Shown: in pieces, positions 24,301 through 39,300 of the stretch
Numbering within the stretch: position 1 is the first letter of the stretch
Layout of the letters: each line of letters opens with the position of its first letter
From: Hippopus hippopus
Lineage: Eukaryota > Mollusca > Bivalvia > Cardiida > Cardiidae
DNA: 64,000 bases
NCBI GenBank assembly: GCA_946811185.2
Contig: OX328103.1
Coordinates: forward strand, 31,428,266 to 31,492,265
Reading direction: 5' to 3'
Program-made: the position numbers and the translations under genes
The notes under the pieces: generated by a model
Databases searched by the model: none
Seen by the model: the letters and a program-made list of their open reading frames with translations, nothing else
Told to the model about the DNA's origin: nothing

Positions 24301-27300
24301 AAACAAGGTTTGGTACACCAATCAACCATCTGACTGCCAATCAAATGATTGACATATGGTCTGCAACACGCGAAAATGGGGATTCCGACGTTTGCGTAAA
24401 GTGTCGTCCCAGATCAGCCTGCGCATTCCGGGCAGACTAATATGAGGCGACACTTTCCATTCTTATGTAATTTTCTGTTTTATGCAAGTCAACTGTAGGA
24501 CAAAATCTAATACAGTTTTGAAGTGCCGTCTCAGATAAGCCTGTGCGGAATGTGCAGGCTAATCCGAGACAACACTTTACGCAAATTTTTGATTGCCCCT
24601 TTTCGCGTGTTGAATGCCATATGCAAAGTAATATATCCCCATCTCATTCGTTGAAGTGAGGTCTGAAAATGACACTATTCAAAAAGGTGCAGGCCAGGAG
24701 GGGGAAGGAGGATTGTGTAGCAAGCATACAGGTTAGCTGACAGACAAAGATGCAACAAGCTAGAAACAATACAAAGCCTTCATTATCTTTATGGTAAGAT
24801 AACGTTTACCTGGCCTTATCTTGGCAAGTATCTTAGAATCATCAAATCTCTATAACAATTTTGAAAATACTGTTTAACCCATTACAATACCACAAGATTT
24901 TAGACAAGTCCAAATTGAAAGCACCTGCAAATAACAAGTTAAATCTGGTGCAAATGATGAGATGTGTCTTTGAAATGAGAGAAGACATTGTGGGGAAAAG
25001 CAGAAAATGGTGGTAACTACAAGCTTCTTCTTTCCCACACTGTTTTCAAATTCTGTCATCCTCAGGGTTGCCAAAACATGGGATTGCTTGGTAAATAAGA
25101 CAAACAAAAGATGAAGAAAGGGTGCTTACCTCATGTGGTCATGCTTTTTAAATATGGCAGAGTACTCCACGGCTCTTTGTTGTAACTCTAGTTGTGTTGT
25201 GGTACTATATCTTGAAAGTGTGTCAAGGATGCGACTGTAGCACAAGGAATTTTTTATTTTACATTTAACACATTACTCTGTTTAACTCTTTACCAAACGA
25301 CAAAGTTTTAGACCTGTCCAAATTTTAAGCAATTTCAGTCGACAATGCAAATGCCACTAAAATGTTCGAATTTCCTTTCAAATGAATGGATGAAGTTTTA
25401 CGGCCCATCAACATCAAAGGTCATATTGGGCGCACTTACAACGAATGCAATGCATTTGAATTTCCTTTCGATAATAGAGAAAACATTGATGGAAAAGGAG
25501 CAGATGCTGGTTACCAGCATTTTCTACTTTTCCAACAAAATGTTTTCAACAGGCCTTTTTCCCCCAAGGTCGACAAAACTCGGGATTGTGTGGTAAAGGG
25601 TTAGGATAAATGAAATGGTCATTTTCAGGAAGGCCAAAATATAAACAGATTTAAGGTTGTTTGTCCAAAATATCTCAACTACAATAATTATATTGTATAG
25701 AAATTAAACATCATCAAAAACACAAATATGCAATGCCAGACAAATTTATAAGATAGTTGAAAAATGACTCTGTAAAATATGATTTAAATAACATGACATT
25801 ATATGAGTTAAAGTATCAACCTATAAAAGTGCCAAATGAACAAAATGAACATTTCCCATCGAGTGAAACAGAATCAAATATTGCTCTTCTAGGACTTCTT
25901 GTTTTTGTTGTGGCCACAATATTTTTGTATGATATACCATGTGGCCTGATGATTTTGTGCAACCTGATCTGGATGCATCTGTCCAGAAAAGCAAAAAAAA
26001 GAACAAACTCTATGCGTCAAATAGTTAAATATTAAAACACTGTCTTAAGATTTCTGACAGTGTGACAGAAGACCTGCCATTTAAGAAAACTATAATGACT
26101 AAACTGAAAGATAACCCCTGAAAGTTTGAGATAGCAACTTTTTTACCCATAAACACAAATTTCTCTACAACTGTACCTGAAAGCTTTGGAAAACATTGTG
26201 GGACAAGGAGCAATTTAAAAAATTGCTCCTTTTCCCTATTTTCCACACATTTGAAAAACAGTATTTTTCTCTAATTTCAAATGGTTGTCCTACGTGTAAC
26301 ATGTACAAGTAACTAGTAGGTCTGAAAATAGCCTGTGTAGCACTAGGTTAAGTGACATCAATCCCTGTCAGCCAACAAATCAGCCAAGCAATTAGAATGA
26401 AAAATACTAAGAATACCTACACAAGATTACCGAATTATTTACAAATGTCAGTAACTATTACTTACTCTCTAGTCGTGGTAAACCTTGTGCTAAGTTTCAT
26501 AAGAGCAGTTATGCTATATTCCTTGGTAATGACAGAAGAGTTATTATTCTCTAAACATCTTCTTAATACTTCTACGACCTCTTCTTCTGTTACCTAAAAG
26601 TTACACAGAGAATTGGATGCTTATATGCAATACACATAGTAATATGAATTTTTAGTGGAAATTAACACAGGTTTACCCTGACCTACTTCAGACACCAAAA
26701 GCAGACATCTCAATAATGATAAAAATAACGAAATAAGAGCAAGGGTGAGTCTAAGCAAACTGCAGCACTTCATTAAAATCTATTCTCCTTCAAACAAGTA
26801 CTCAATACTGCATGAGACTTCATTGAAGGTCAAGTTTATGCTAATGTACCAGCATTAAAATGCGTTTCAGCACTCACTGAAACAGATGTATGTAGTGGCC
26901 ATCATGATAGAATGACATTAAATAAAATGAACGACAGGGCCTTGATGGCCCTGAATCACTCACCTGAACCATTTGATGAAACATGGCCCATTTCCCATCC
27001 CTTCCAAGATATTATGACTAACATTCAATCAAGCTTTCATAAGTATTTCACTGAAAATTTGACCTCTAGCTTGTACATTTTTTTTTTTCTAGAATTTGTC
27101 TCAGTGACCTACTTCTTAGCCCAACATACCCCATTTTACAACTTGTTGCAGGTATTATCAAAACAAAGATTCTAACAACCTTTCATGAGTATAGGAGAGA
27201 AAATGTGTCCTTTACAGTGGACACAAGGTTTTTTTTTCAAGATTTGACCTGGCAACCTCCTTTTTGACCCAATGTGACCCATTTTCAATCTCATTCAAAT

Positions 27301-30300
27301 ATCATTCAATCTCAAGACATATTCGAACCAACTTTCAAGAGTATTGGACTGAAAATGTGGCCTCTAGAGTGTACACAAGGTTTTTCTAAGATTTGACCTA
27401 GCAACCTAGTTTCTGACCCGACATGACCCATTTTTGAACTCCTCTCAGATATCATCAAGACAGATATTCTGACCAACTTTCAAGAGTTTTCAACTAAAAA
27501 TGTGGCCTCTAGAGTGTACACTAGGTTTTTCTAAGATTTGACCTAGTGACCTAGATTTTGACCCGACATGACCCACTTTCACACTTGTCCGAGATATCAT
27601 CAAGACAAACATTCTGACAAACTTTCAAGAGTTTTGGCTTGAAATGTGGCCTCTAGAGTGTACACAAGGTTTTTCTAGGATTTGACCTAGTGACCTAGAT
27701 TTTGACCCGGCATGACCCAATTTCAAACTTGTCCGAGATATCATCAAGACAAACAATCTGACCAACTTTCAAGAGTTTTGGACTGAAAATGTGGCCTCTA
27801 GAGTGTACACAAGGTTTTTCTAAGATTTGACCAAGTGACCTAGTTTTTTACCCGACATGACCCATTTTGGAAGTCGTCCGAGTTATCATCAAGACAAACA
27901 TTCTGACCAAGTTTCATAAGCATTGGACTAAAAATATGGCCCCTAGAGCGTACACAAGCTAAAAGTTGACGACGGACGACGGACACAGCACAATCACAAT
28001 AACTCACCTTGAGCACTTCGTGCTCAGGTGAGCTAAAAACAGTTAAATGCAACAAGAGAACATGTGTTTCCATTTTATCTTAACTTCATTAAATAAATAT
28101 TCTGAAAGTAAACCAAAACAAGAGAGCCAGGATGGCCATGAAGTCGCTCACCTGAGTCTTTTGACCAAATATGACCCATTTTCAATCTCATTTGAGATAT
28201 CATGACAAACATTCTACTAAGCTTTCATAATTATTGGACTGAAAATTTGGCCTCTAGCATGTACACAAGCTTTTTCTAGAATTTCTCTCAGTGACCTACT
28301 TTTTAGCCAACCATAGCCAATTTTTCCATTGTAGATATTATCAAAACAAAGATCCTGACCAACTTTCCTAAGTATTGGACAGAAAATGTGGCCTTCAGAG
28401 CATACACAGGCTTTTTCTAAGATTCTACCTACTGACCTAGTTTTTGACCCAACATGACCCATTTTCGAAGTTGTCCGAGATGTCATCAAGACAAACAATC
28501 TGACGACGTTTCATGAGTTTTGGACTGAAAATGTGGCCTATAGAGCGTACACAAGGTTTTTCTAAGATCTGACCTAGTGACATAGTTTTTAGTTTTTGAC
28601 GCAACATGAACAATTTTTTAACTCTTCCGAGATATCATCAAGTCAAACATTCTGACCAACTTTCAAGAAATTTAGACTGAAAATGTGACCTCTAGACCAT
28701 ACACAAGGTTTTTCTAAGATCTGACCTAGTTTTTGGCCCAGCATAGCCCATTTTCAAACTTGTCTGTGATATCATCAAGACAAACATTCTGACCAACTTC
28801 CAAGAGTTTTGGGCTGAAAATGTGGCCTCTTAGAGCGTACACAAGGTTTTTCTAAGATTTGACCTAGTGACCTAGTTTTTGACCTAACATGTCCCATTTT
28901 TGAAAATGTCCGAGATATCATGAAGACAAACATTCTGACCAAGTTTCATGAGTATCTGACTGAAAATGTGGCCTCTAGAGCGTACATGAGGTTTTTCTAA
29001 GGTATGACCTAGTGACCTAGTTTTTGATCCGACATGACCCATTTTCGGACTTGTCCAAGATATTATCAAGACAAACATTCTAACCAACTTTCAAGAGTTT
29101 TGGGCTGAAAATGTGGCCACTAGACCATACACAAGGTTTTTCTAAGATTTTACCAAGTGACCTAGTTTTTTACCAAACATGACCCATTTTCCAACTTGTC
29201 CGAGATTTCATCAAGACAGACATTCTGACCAAGTTACATGAGTATCTGACGGAAAATGTTGCCTTTAGAGCGTACACAAGGTTTTTCTAAGATTTGACCT
29301 AGTGACCTAGTTTTTGACCCGACATGACCCATTTTCGAACTCATCAGAGATATCAAAAGACAAACATTCTGACCAACTTTCAAGAGTATTGGACTGAAAA
29401 TGTGGCCTCTAGAGCGTACACAAGGTTTTTCTAAGATTTGACCTGATGACCTAGTTTCTGACCCGACCTGACCCATTTTCGAACTCGTCCAAGATATCAT
29501 CAAGACAAACATTCTGACTAAGTTTCATGAGTATCTGACTGAAAATGTGGCCTCTAGAGCGTACACAAGGTAAAAGTTGACGACGGACGATGCACGATCA
29601 CAAAAGCTCACCTTTAGCACTTCGTGCTCAGGTGAGCTAAAAATACAGTGTTTCTTGCATAATGTTATCTCTATATGTTGAAATCACAGGTATCAAAGTA
29701 CAAGTTCTAGTGGGTTTACATTAAACTTAAGAGTGATCTTGACAAGGTTTCTCATGAAATCAACAAAAATCAGTACCAAACAAATATATTTTCTCTTTAA
29801 CAATATAAGCCTTGGGATAGCCTTCTAGATTCATGAAGTTATTCAATTATTCACTTACAGCCCCTAAATCATCATCTTCCCCAGGTGGTAGTAGTAGTTG
29901 TTCTCCATACTCTCCAATACACCAGGATGCTACCTGACACAGAGGCTGCTGGCTATTATCTTCAGACATAAAGAACATCAGTTGCCGGACGGAGTAACTG
30001 TGCAACTGGGAGGCATTGGCAATGAGCTGTATCGAAGTTGATACCATATCTTGTGTAACATAATTACCAGCCTAGGAATAAATAAAGATATCGAAGGTAA
30101 GAATATTAGATTTAATTGATAAAGGAACAAGTAAATGAAATGGGCACTTTTCAGATACAGCAATTTAAAAGCATATGTCTAACAGAAAAGCTTATTGTAA
30201 CAGCAAAGATACAAGATCAGTTGCAGTCTTAGGTTGTTGTCAAGTTTTTAAGAAGTAATGATTGAGAAAGATGAGATGTAGGGCTCATTTTACTATTAAG

Positions 30301-33300
30301 TTAAACTTAACAGGTTCAAACTAGGAAGAATAACAATACTGCCTAGAATAATACAAAAAACATTTGAAACAAAATTTTGATTAAATACTAATTGGGGTAG
30401 CAGGATTTCATTTCATGATATAAGCAAGAAAATTTAAAATAAATGAAATATACATACAGTTCTGAGTACTTTTAACACAGTATCCACATGCCATCTTTTA
30501 TTTGGGGAATATCTGAACAATAAAAAAGCATAATAATATCAATTTTTTTAAGTGCTGACACAACATAATTATTTAGCACAGCAGACAATGCAGATCAAGA
30601 TCAAAATGAGACTACACAAAACATGTAGTCTGATTACCTTTTGAGGCCACTTCCTGCTTACTCCTACAAAGAAGTCCTTAAGCCCAACATTCAGCAGTAA
30701 GGTAGAAAGAATCCTGTCACACTAATCATCATCTAAATCAGAATTTCACTTAGACCCCTATCAAAACCTGCAAACCCGGGATCATGAGCCCTATGTGATA
30801 CCACCAAAGCTACCTGAGCCTATGATATTTGCTGCACAAAATATGACAGACAATAAAGGTGGCTTACTTATCTGCAGCAATCACTATGTTGGAGGAGCAA
30901 TCTGCCTTAAACTCTGGATCACAGATTTCCAGGAATGAGAGAAGCTCTTTCATCATACCTCGAATGTTGTTAGTGTTGATCAAGGCAAAGGATAATTCCA
31001 TAGCTCTCCTGTAAAACATCATAATAATGAAATTCATAGCAAGCAGTCATATGATGTCTGCTCAATGATCTACACTATCCAATATTTTGGGAGATATTCT
31101 GGTCCTGGATGGCTTTGAATAACTACTTATGAGCCATGATTTGGCAAGAGGGAGTATAACATTTTCCATACTATCCCAAGTTTTAACATCCCTGAGGAGG
31201 AAGGCTTTTTTAAACGTTGTGGGAAAAGCAAAAAAAATGCTGGTAACCAGCATTTCTCCTTTTTTCCCACAATGTTTTCTACCTTATCCAAGACAGAAAT
31301 CATCATTTGAGCCAATATCCATATGTCATCTGCACATGCTTTCGATTTTGTCTCGTCCAAGAATTTGTCGCAGTATACCAACCAAGTCATCACATAATTA
31401 TGGATCCATGTAGATTATTTTGTCTGAAAACCGACTGGATCATGAGGTGGAATGGTTCTTGGATATGCAGAAAATTGACCAAAAGCAAAAAAGTTTGAAT
31501 CAATGTCAAGCCTGCCCAGTCCACGCAAGCTGACATGGATCTATACCTTTTGAAGATGCATTCAGCCCCGTTTTCACAGAACATGACTGACTGGTTTTTG
31601 TCAGCCAACTAAAAAGTATAGGTAACAATTACTTTGAGGTCTAAAAACTGACCGTCCTTCTCTGTCTCTTTCTAATTCAGCTCACTTAGCAAACCAAAAG
31701 TGGCTCAAGTGAAAGAACTTGTCTTGGATATAGAAGTTGACATTATGGAAAAAGGAGAAAATACTGGCTACCATAAATTTCTCCCAAGCCAAACATGCTT
31801 TCAAATTCAGTCTTCCCAAGACACATAATAATGATAAAGCATCTGAACCAAAACTTGGCAGCAGGTGCTTGATATTAAGTAAAATTTCGAAGTTGAAAAG
31901 GGGGCATAACTGTGTCAAAAATATTTTGATGGTTACCTGCCCTTGCTATATGGGTTCCCCTTTTGATAGTTAACAACTTGTCCAAGTTTGAAGTAAATAT
32001 CTTCAGTAATAAGAGATATTGTAGAATGTCAAAGTTTTTGCATGACAACTGATTGATTGATTATACATGTTTTACGCCATTTTCAACATTATTTCAGTTA
32101 TATCACGGCAGCCAGTGCACCTTTTCATGCTTAACTGGAGTTTCTTTTACCAGTACTCTGCACAATATTCTTTCCCAGTCACCGGCTGATTTCCCACAAA
32201 ACCATCTTTGGAACAATGGTCAGTGGTGAGAGAGGAATGAATCCTGTCGCAATGACTATCATCAATCCTTTGAAGGAAATTGGCCAAGCCAGGGATCAAA
32301 CCAGCAACCCCCTATTCTCAAGTCCTGTATGCTATCAACTGAGCTACCCCCGCTCGGCTTTAGCACAAGGACGACAATGTAGACGACCACAGGGTCACTG
32401 CAATAACTTGATGTTTTCTTTGTAAAGGGCTAGGTTAAAAATAAGGGATCATTGGTAAAGGGTAAAGGGTTACCTACTTAGAGCTGAATGCAGACAAAAC
32501 AGTTAAATCTTGGTATAATTCTTACCGTCTAATTGAGATATCAGTGTCTTTCAGACAATCTACAATGGTTGTTCTGTGTCTCTGTACAGCATTATAGTCT
32601 GCATTCACCACCCGTAATAAAGTGTTTAAAGCAATATATCTGTTTGAAGAAAAATAAAAAAAATTTGAAATATAGATCAGGGGTGTGGAAATCTTGAAAT
32701 TTTCTACTTGTCCATGGACAAGTAAATCTAGAAAATCTACTTGTCCGTCAGAGAAGCTTACTTGTCCAAAACAAAACAATTTTAAATGGCACACAAAGAC
32801 CTAACTGAATGTACCGTATAGTTTGTAGATAATGATGTTCTTTCAACCATTCAAATTTGCTTTCTTTAGGTTTTTAATACCTTTACATGGCTTTTTTTTT
32901 TTCAAATATTGGTAAGGGGCCTTAGCCTTTCATTTTGGGATATTCAAGTGCGATTTTGGCCAAATTGGGAAAAAGCAGACTGACTTTCAAGGTACATCAA
33001 TAAAACAAATTAATGGCACTATACATACATACAGTAAATGGAAAGGTGCAACAATTTAATAATTGAAAAAGATTCAACAGTTACACTATAACTGCTTAAA
33101 CCATGGCCAAATATCTCGGTGTTTGCACTCACAGTCCTTTTTAACACTACTGTGGTACACCCATGGGTGCCGGAGTTAATACTTCAGCAGAACTGTTACC
33201 AGCCATCATATGATACAAGGGAATCATTATCTGTGGAAGTTAAAAGGCTAGGCTTGGTTACTGCATCTAGAGATGTAGAGTTTGCATCATGTGCAGTGAT

Positions 33301-36300
33301 AATAATTGTCTAGTTTTCAGACAATGGGAGATCTGCGATGTCCGACAGCCCCGGCACTTCAGATTGAGACTCAGTATGCGGAGATTTGATTACCTGCAGA
33401 TCGATCTGCAAAGAATTTGAACGTTTTACGCCGAAAGTAAAAAGGCTGCGCTGGCCTTTATCGTCTGCTGCCCTTCTAACAAACTTTTTGTAATGTTTCC
33501 CGGTTCTTGACATGTTTTACTTGAATACAGCGTGTTTGGTTTTCTTTCAAATACGTTTACTGCAACCGAGTAAGAATGTGTTCCACAGTGTTAAATTAAG
33601 ACTTCTTTTGTCAGCTTTAAGTTTTTGCGAACGACAAAAAAGAATTAATTTAATATTGAATGTTATGGAAATGAAAACAGCGTCAAGTCTACGAGCGGTG
33701 TTATAATGTGCAAAAAAATATTTCGGCTCGGTTATGGTTGCCTCCTTTAAACAAACCAAATGGCGCCAAGAAACCACAACATTTCGGCCGTACTGCAGCA
33801 CAGTCAAAATCAAAAAAGCCTGCGTAGGCGATAAAATCAGAGTCAGCGAAATGTTTGTTTTTAATTCCAGATATCAGGGCATAGCTTATCAAAATTCAAT
33901 TTAAAAATGTTTTTGTTTACAAAGTGAGACGGAGAGAACATTTCTAATTCACAAGAATAATGTTATATAATACAAATCTTTACTTTCAATTTCCTCCTCG
34001 TTTTCTACTTGTCCGCGGACGAGTAGATGGCAAAAAGCCACTTGTCCGACGTCAAATTTACCCGAGTCGGACGTAGGATTTCCGCACCCCTGTTAGATGA
34101 GCAATACTGACCTTTGTCGAATGCTTGAAAGAGCATGTAATACGCCACATAACAGTATGTGTATTGGAGGTCAATCTGACCTATTTCCACAACTTTTGAT
34201 TTGCATGTATCTATATGAATACAAAGTCAGTGACTAATTTATCTTGGATATGGTCATGGGTGGAAGGGGGGGGGGGAAAGAGGGGATGCTGGGACATTTG
34301 GAGATTAAAGAAAATTTAATAATACAACAGAACCTGAGATTTTAGTCAATGGTCAAGGTCTGTATTGCAGGTTCAATTACATTTCAAGCATGATTTCGAA
34401 TGAACTTCAAAAAAAGCACCATGCTTTCTTCAAAATTGCCCAAAACGTCCTACGAATTCATAGACCAGATCTTCTAAGAAATACTTTTTTGTAAGTACTT
34501 ATAAAGATAAACTGATGAAATGAAAGTCTTAGTTTTAGAAACTTTGCTTTTGTTTTAGCTCTACCATGGCAAGTCCTTCATCTTATAGCAACTATAACTT
34601 TTTGATAAATATTATGGACAAATCTGGAACTTTTGCTTTAAGTTAACATCCAGCAGCCTTCTTTTCCCACTTACAACAATGTTATGAACAACCTCCAGAA
34701 ATTTCTGAATCCATTTTCAAAGTTGAAACATTGAAACCAGTATTTGACACTGAATCAAAAACACATTTTTTTGTATATTCACATTCACTTCTTTATGCAG
34801 ATTCAAGGTACATATAAACAAAAAAAAAAATACAGAAAACTAGTAAAATAATTGTTAATGCTACAGATAAGATAAGAATAATTATAGTCTAATACCTACC
34901 GTATATTTTTGTCGTTATTCAAAAGAAATCTTCCCAAAATATTCACAGCTAAAACCTACAAGAAAGCAAAAAATACAATTTTGTCTTTCAGAAGAAATCA
35001 GGGAAAGTTTTCTCTGTGATAAATTTTAAAATTCAATTCTGTACCTATTCAGGAAATAATGTCGCTTTTTCCTGACAGCAATTCTGTCATGAGTGCTAGA
35101 CTTTCACTTTAATCCTGACTTTCCAAAAATGAAGTTAAAGTCCATATTGTACCATAATTTCCAGACCGTATTCTCAACCTTGTTCATCAGTCAATCCTAT
35201 ATACTGTACCACATGATTAAGAATGTGCAATTGGATCTTGAATCTAACCCCGTTTGATATTTGTGAGATATTCTAGAAAAAGCAGTAATGAAATTCACAC
35301 AAGTGGACTTTAGTCCACTTACAATAACTATAGGATATAACTAATCAGCACTCTAAAGATTAACACAATTTTTCACATCTGGAGAGTCCAAATTCAAGCT
35401 CTAGTATTATGAACACTAGATGCTACCAACAGACAAATAGGGCTCTCACAAGAATTTCTATTATCAAACACAGGCTTACCCTAAGTCCAGCTTCAGACTT
35501 TATCCCCATTATAGTTAGCACAATTTCATACAAAATAGCATGTCCTACATTCTTACTTGTGTCCGTATTTGTAGCAACCTGAAAGTACAAAATCAGCCTT
35601 AAAATCTTTGTTGTTAAAAATTGTTTGAAATATAGGTTCACCAATAAACAAAAATGGTTTAACTCTTTGCATGCTCAACCAAACATCAAGGTTCTTTTGG
35701 AGTCAGTCTTGGTCTATAATCAGATTTAAAGTCATGTGCTGTTTGATCTTGGATCTACATTGTACAATATTGTGAAAGATATTCAAACCAACACAATCTT
35801 GGATTTGCAATACTTAAGTCTTTTGTGTAAGAAGAAAATATACTGTTTACTCAGCAGTCTAGGAGTAAATCTATATATTGAAAATATAGATAAACATTCA
35901 TGCAAGGTTCAACTATTTTCACAGTTAGCTAAGGCAAAAACAAAATATACATGAGGTTCCAGTTAACCAACCATGTCTAAGTCTTGCGCCTGAGGCTAAA
36001 CATTTCTTTCACCAGTTGATCTTTTATATACGTAACACACTGTTACATTTATATCCGTTACTGATTCTTCCTCTCTAATTAACCCTCCTGCAGCATTTTT
36101 TTAAACTAAAATTAGGGTTACCAGTTGGCAAATCCATTGGTAAAGTTGAAATAAATCTGCTGAGATAAACCTATGGCATCAACACAATCTTAATAACTTC
36201 ACAAACTGATGTCATAAACACCTGACTATCCAAGTATACATATGATATCCTTCCCATAACATTATAAACTTCTGGCTACACAAATTTGTCAAGGAAAGTT

Positions 36301-39300
36301 GGAAAACTTTAAGAAAGACCAGTGACCAATATTTATCATAAATGCTATCTATGTCCAAAGGAATCATAAACGGCAGTAAAATTGATATTATGCATTTAAT
36401 ACAACTGCTTCTTCTAATGGCACAATTGCTTATATTACCATATAATATTACCTGTGCTAAAATGTCATTCATTGTTTCGCTGGCCTCACCATCATTTTTA
36501 CCCAAAATTCTCAACAGCCGTAAAATTTTCACCTGTAAAAATAGGAAACAGACTAACTACTATCAACATACGAGGGTTGTTCGATGTGTAATGTGTATTG
36601 TACGATATCTCAAAAGCATTCGACTCAAATAGTGAAATGAACATTACATCCCTTCAAAGTATTCTCCGCGGTTTGAAATACATAATTTCAATCTCTGAAT
36701 CCATTTCTGAAATGCGTCACGGTACACTGATTTAGGTAGACCTCTGAGGCACTGACTGATGGCTGAGCCAAGGGCTTGTCGGGACTTGTAATGACGACCA
36801 GATAAGAACTTTTTTAGTTTTGGAAAAAGTCGCATGGGGCTAGATCTGGAGAGTATGGTGGGTGTGGCAAGACGGTAACATTCTCCGACTTCAAAAATTG
36901 CTTCACAAGCTCAGATATATGTGATGGAGCATTATCATGAAGTAGACGAACATGCCTAAATCCTGACACAGGGCGTCGTTTAAGATAATATTTCTTGACC
37001 TTTTTTAGTAGAACATCTCGGTAATACCGACCTGTAACACTTTTGCCCTTCGGCACCGGAATTTGTACGGCTATACCATCACATGAGAAGAATATGCAAT
37101 AAAGAACGTTCTTTGTGCTTGTGCTTCTTTTGGCAACTACAGGCCTTCTACCGTGTTTAGTTAGCCATATTTTGTTTCAAATTTTTCTTACTGGTTCGAA
37201 ATAGTGAACCCATGTTTTGTCACCAGTAACAATGTTTGCAAATTGTCTTTAATTGAATTAGGGAAACATTTTGAGCAATTGCTTAGCGGTTTGTACTTGT
37301 ACCCGTTTTTAGTCATCTGTCAATATATGCGGTATCCATCTGGCAGAAATCTTTCGTACTTTCAAAATACGCTTCAAAATGAAATGCACCCGTGATAACG
37401 ATATGCCAACAGCTTTGGCAATATCACGAATCGTGTATCTGCCATCACTTTCAATTATTTCCCTGACTTTTGAGACATTTGCCTTGCCTGTTAAAGTCAC
37501 AGGTCGGCCAGATTTTGCTGCATCTTTGACTGACTCTGTGCCAGTCAGAAATTTTTTTCTCCAACTACGAACTGTCTCAAAAGATACCTTATCAGACCCA
37601 TAAACTTCCCCCAATTCAGTAAAAATCTACATTACCGAATGACCGAGTTTTGTGTGAACTTTTATATAAGCTCTAATTTCTTCAATATTCTTAATCCGTT
37701 TCCCAACCATTTTTACAACATTGGTCAACGACTAGCTCTATTGAAATGACTATAAGTTTAAAACTATGTGGAGCTGAAGGCTCGTGTTTATACCGTTGGA
37801 AAGGTATTGAATAGAGCTATTCAAGCGTATCATCATCCATGAAATCGTGCAAAGCGTTATCGCGCTGTGGTACAATACACATTACATATAGAACAGCCCT
37901 CGTATTTTAACTTCGTCACTCAATTTTAGATATAAACTCCAACAACAATGAAGAAGTCAATTTTGAAATATGAACAGAAACACTACTTTACAATTTTTCT
38001 GTCCCTCTTTAATAACTCCTTCTCCGCTGATATTTTACCTTCCTCCAATAATCTCAATTTGAAGGAGGTAAAAATAATTTGCTCATATGAGAATATAGTT
38101 TACACATTTTAATAAATTTCTTTTTTTTTTAAGTTTGTTAGCACACATGATATGGATAGGATATTTGTTTATCATGAAAACAAAAGATTATAGTTTTTGT
38201 ATTACAGTAGAATCTCAGTCACTCGAACGCCGATTTTTCGAAACTACCAGATTTTTCGAAGCTTACCTTCAGTCCCAATGTATTTCGCTATTATTTTGTG
38301 TAAAAATATTACCGATTTTTCGAATTTCAATCATTCGAAAAATTGAATTTTTCGAATAAATCTGTCAGTCCCGATCAAAGAAATTCCCTTTAAAATCCAT
38401 CTCAAAGTTCGAAGTTAAAAAATGTCCAGCTCAGTTAAGCATAAAGGTCACGTTTCCTTTGACCAATAAACATCAATTGTTACACACCTGATTGATTTCA
38501 CAGGTACATTGTATTTTTACATATACAGGTAACTAACACCTTGTCAAATCGTTAACTCGCTTGAGTGATAAATTGATTAAATGCTGATTGGGCATCATTA
38601 AAAAAATAAACATTGATCACGTGATTTTTTCAGCGTATGGACTATCAGTGAAAGTGAAAGTGTCATGAATGTGAAATACATTAGAACTGTATCGAGTAAG
38701 ATTTTGGCGAAACTGAAAGTAGACAATTTTCGGAGAATTCAAAGACAGTTGAAAGTAAAAGTAGAAAATAAAAATAACAGACCATTTGGGAATCCTCAGG
38801 TGATCCGTTGATCAAGTCAGAAGTAGTTACGGAATCGGCCGAGTTGTGACGAGTGCATAACGGACGTGACTAGTAAAATGTGGATTGCCTGCAAAGATCT
38901 TCAACAGCGTGCTTATTGCATTCTGATGCAGATCGTTGCTGGCCACTCCCATGAGCCATTCCTATCCTGCTTTTTTATTGGTAAATTAGTCCATCAGAAT
39001 GAGACTAATTGATATTACATTTCACGCTGTTGTAGTATGTAAATAAAATTAAAAGGTAAGTTCATGTTGTTTTGTTTTCAAGGGTTGACAAGCATAAAGA
39101 GCGATGAGAAACTTTGCTCATCATTTCTAATGCTAATACAGGAGTTTGTGTACACTGCCTACGGGCAAACTGTGTGTCAAATATCATTACCGTATGGAAA
39201 CTTGCGAACATATCCGAAAACTGCTGTTTTCAAAAATTCGAAATTTCGATAATTCGAAGAAAATATGACGGTCCCTATCACTTCGAATTACCGAGATTTG

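Noticed and set aside
25757..26035. 92-codon frame with a hydrophobic segment
   Set aside because: Sits in AP1G1 intron 14 on the opposite strand, no homology recognised; A/T-rich chance frame more likely.
28217..29512. Series of 67-93 codon minus frames
   Set aside because: Translations of the 145-bp tandem units, with repeated [14 protein letters not shown] phrases.
27200..29600. CRISPR-like array of repeats
   Set aside because: Units of 145 bp are contiguous without unique spacers, and the genome is eukaryotic.
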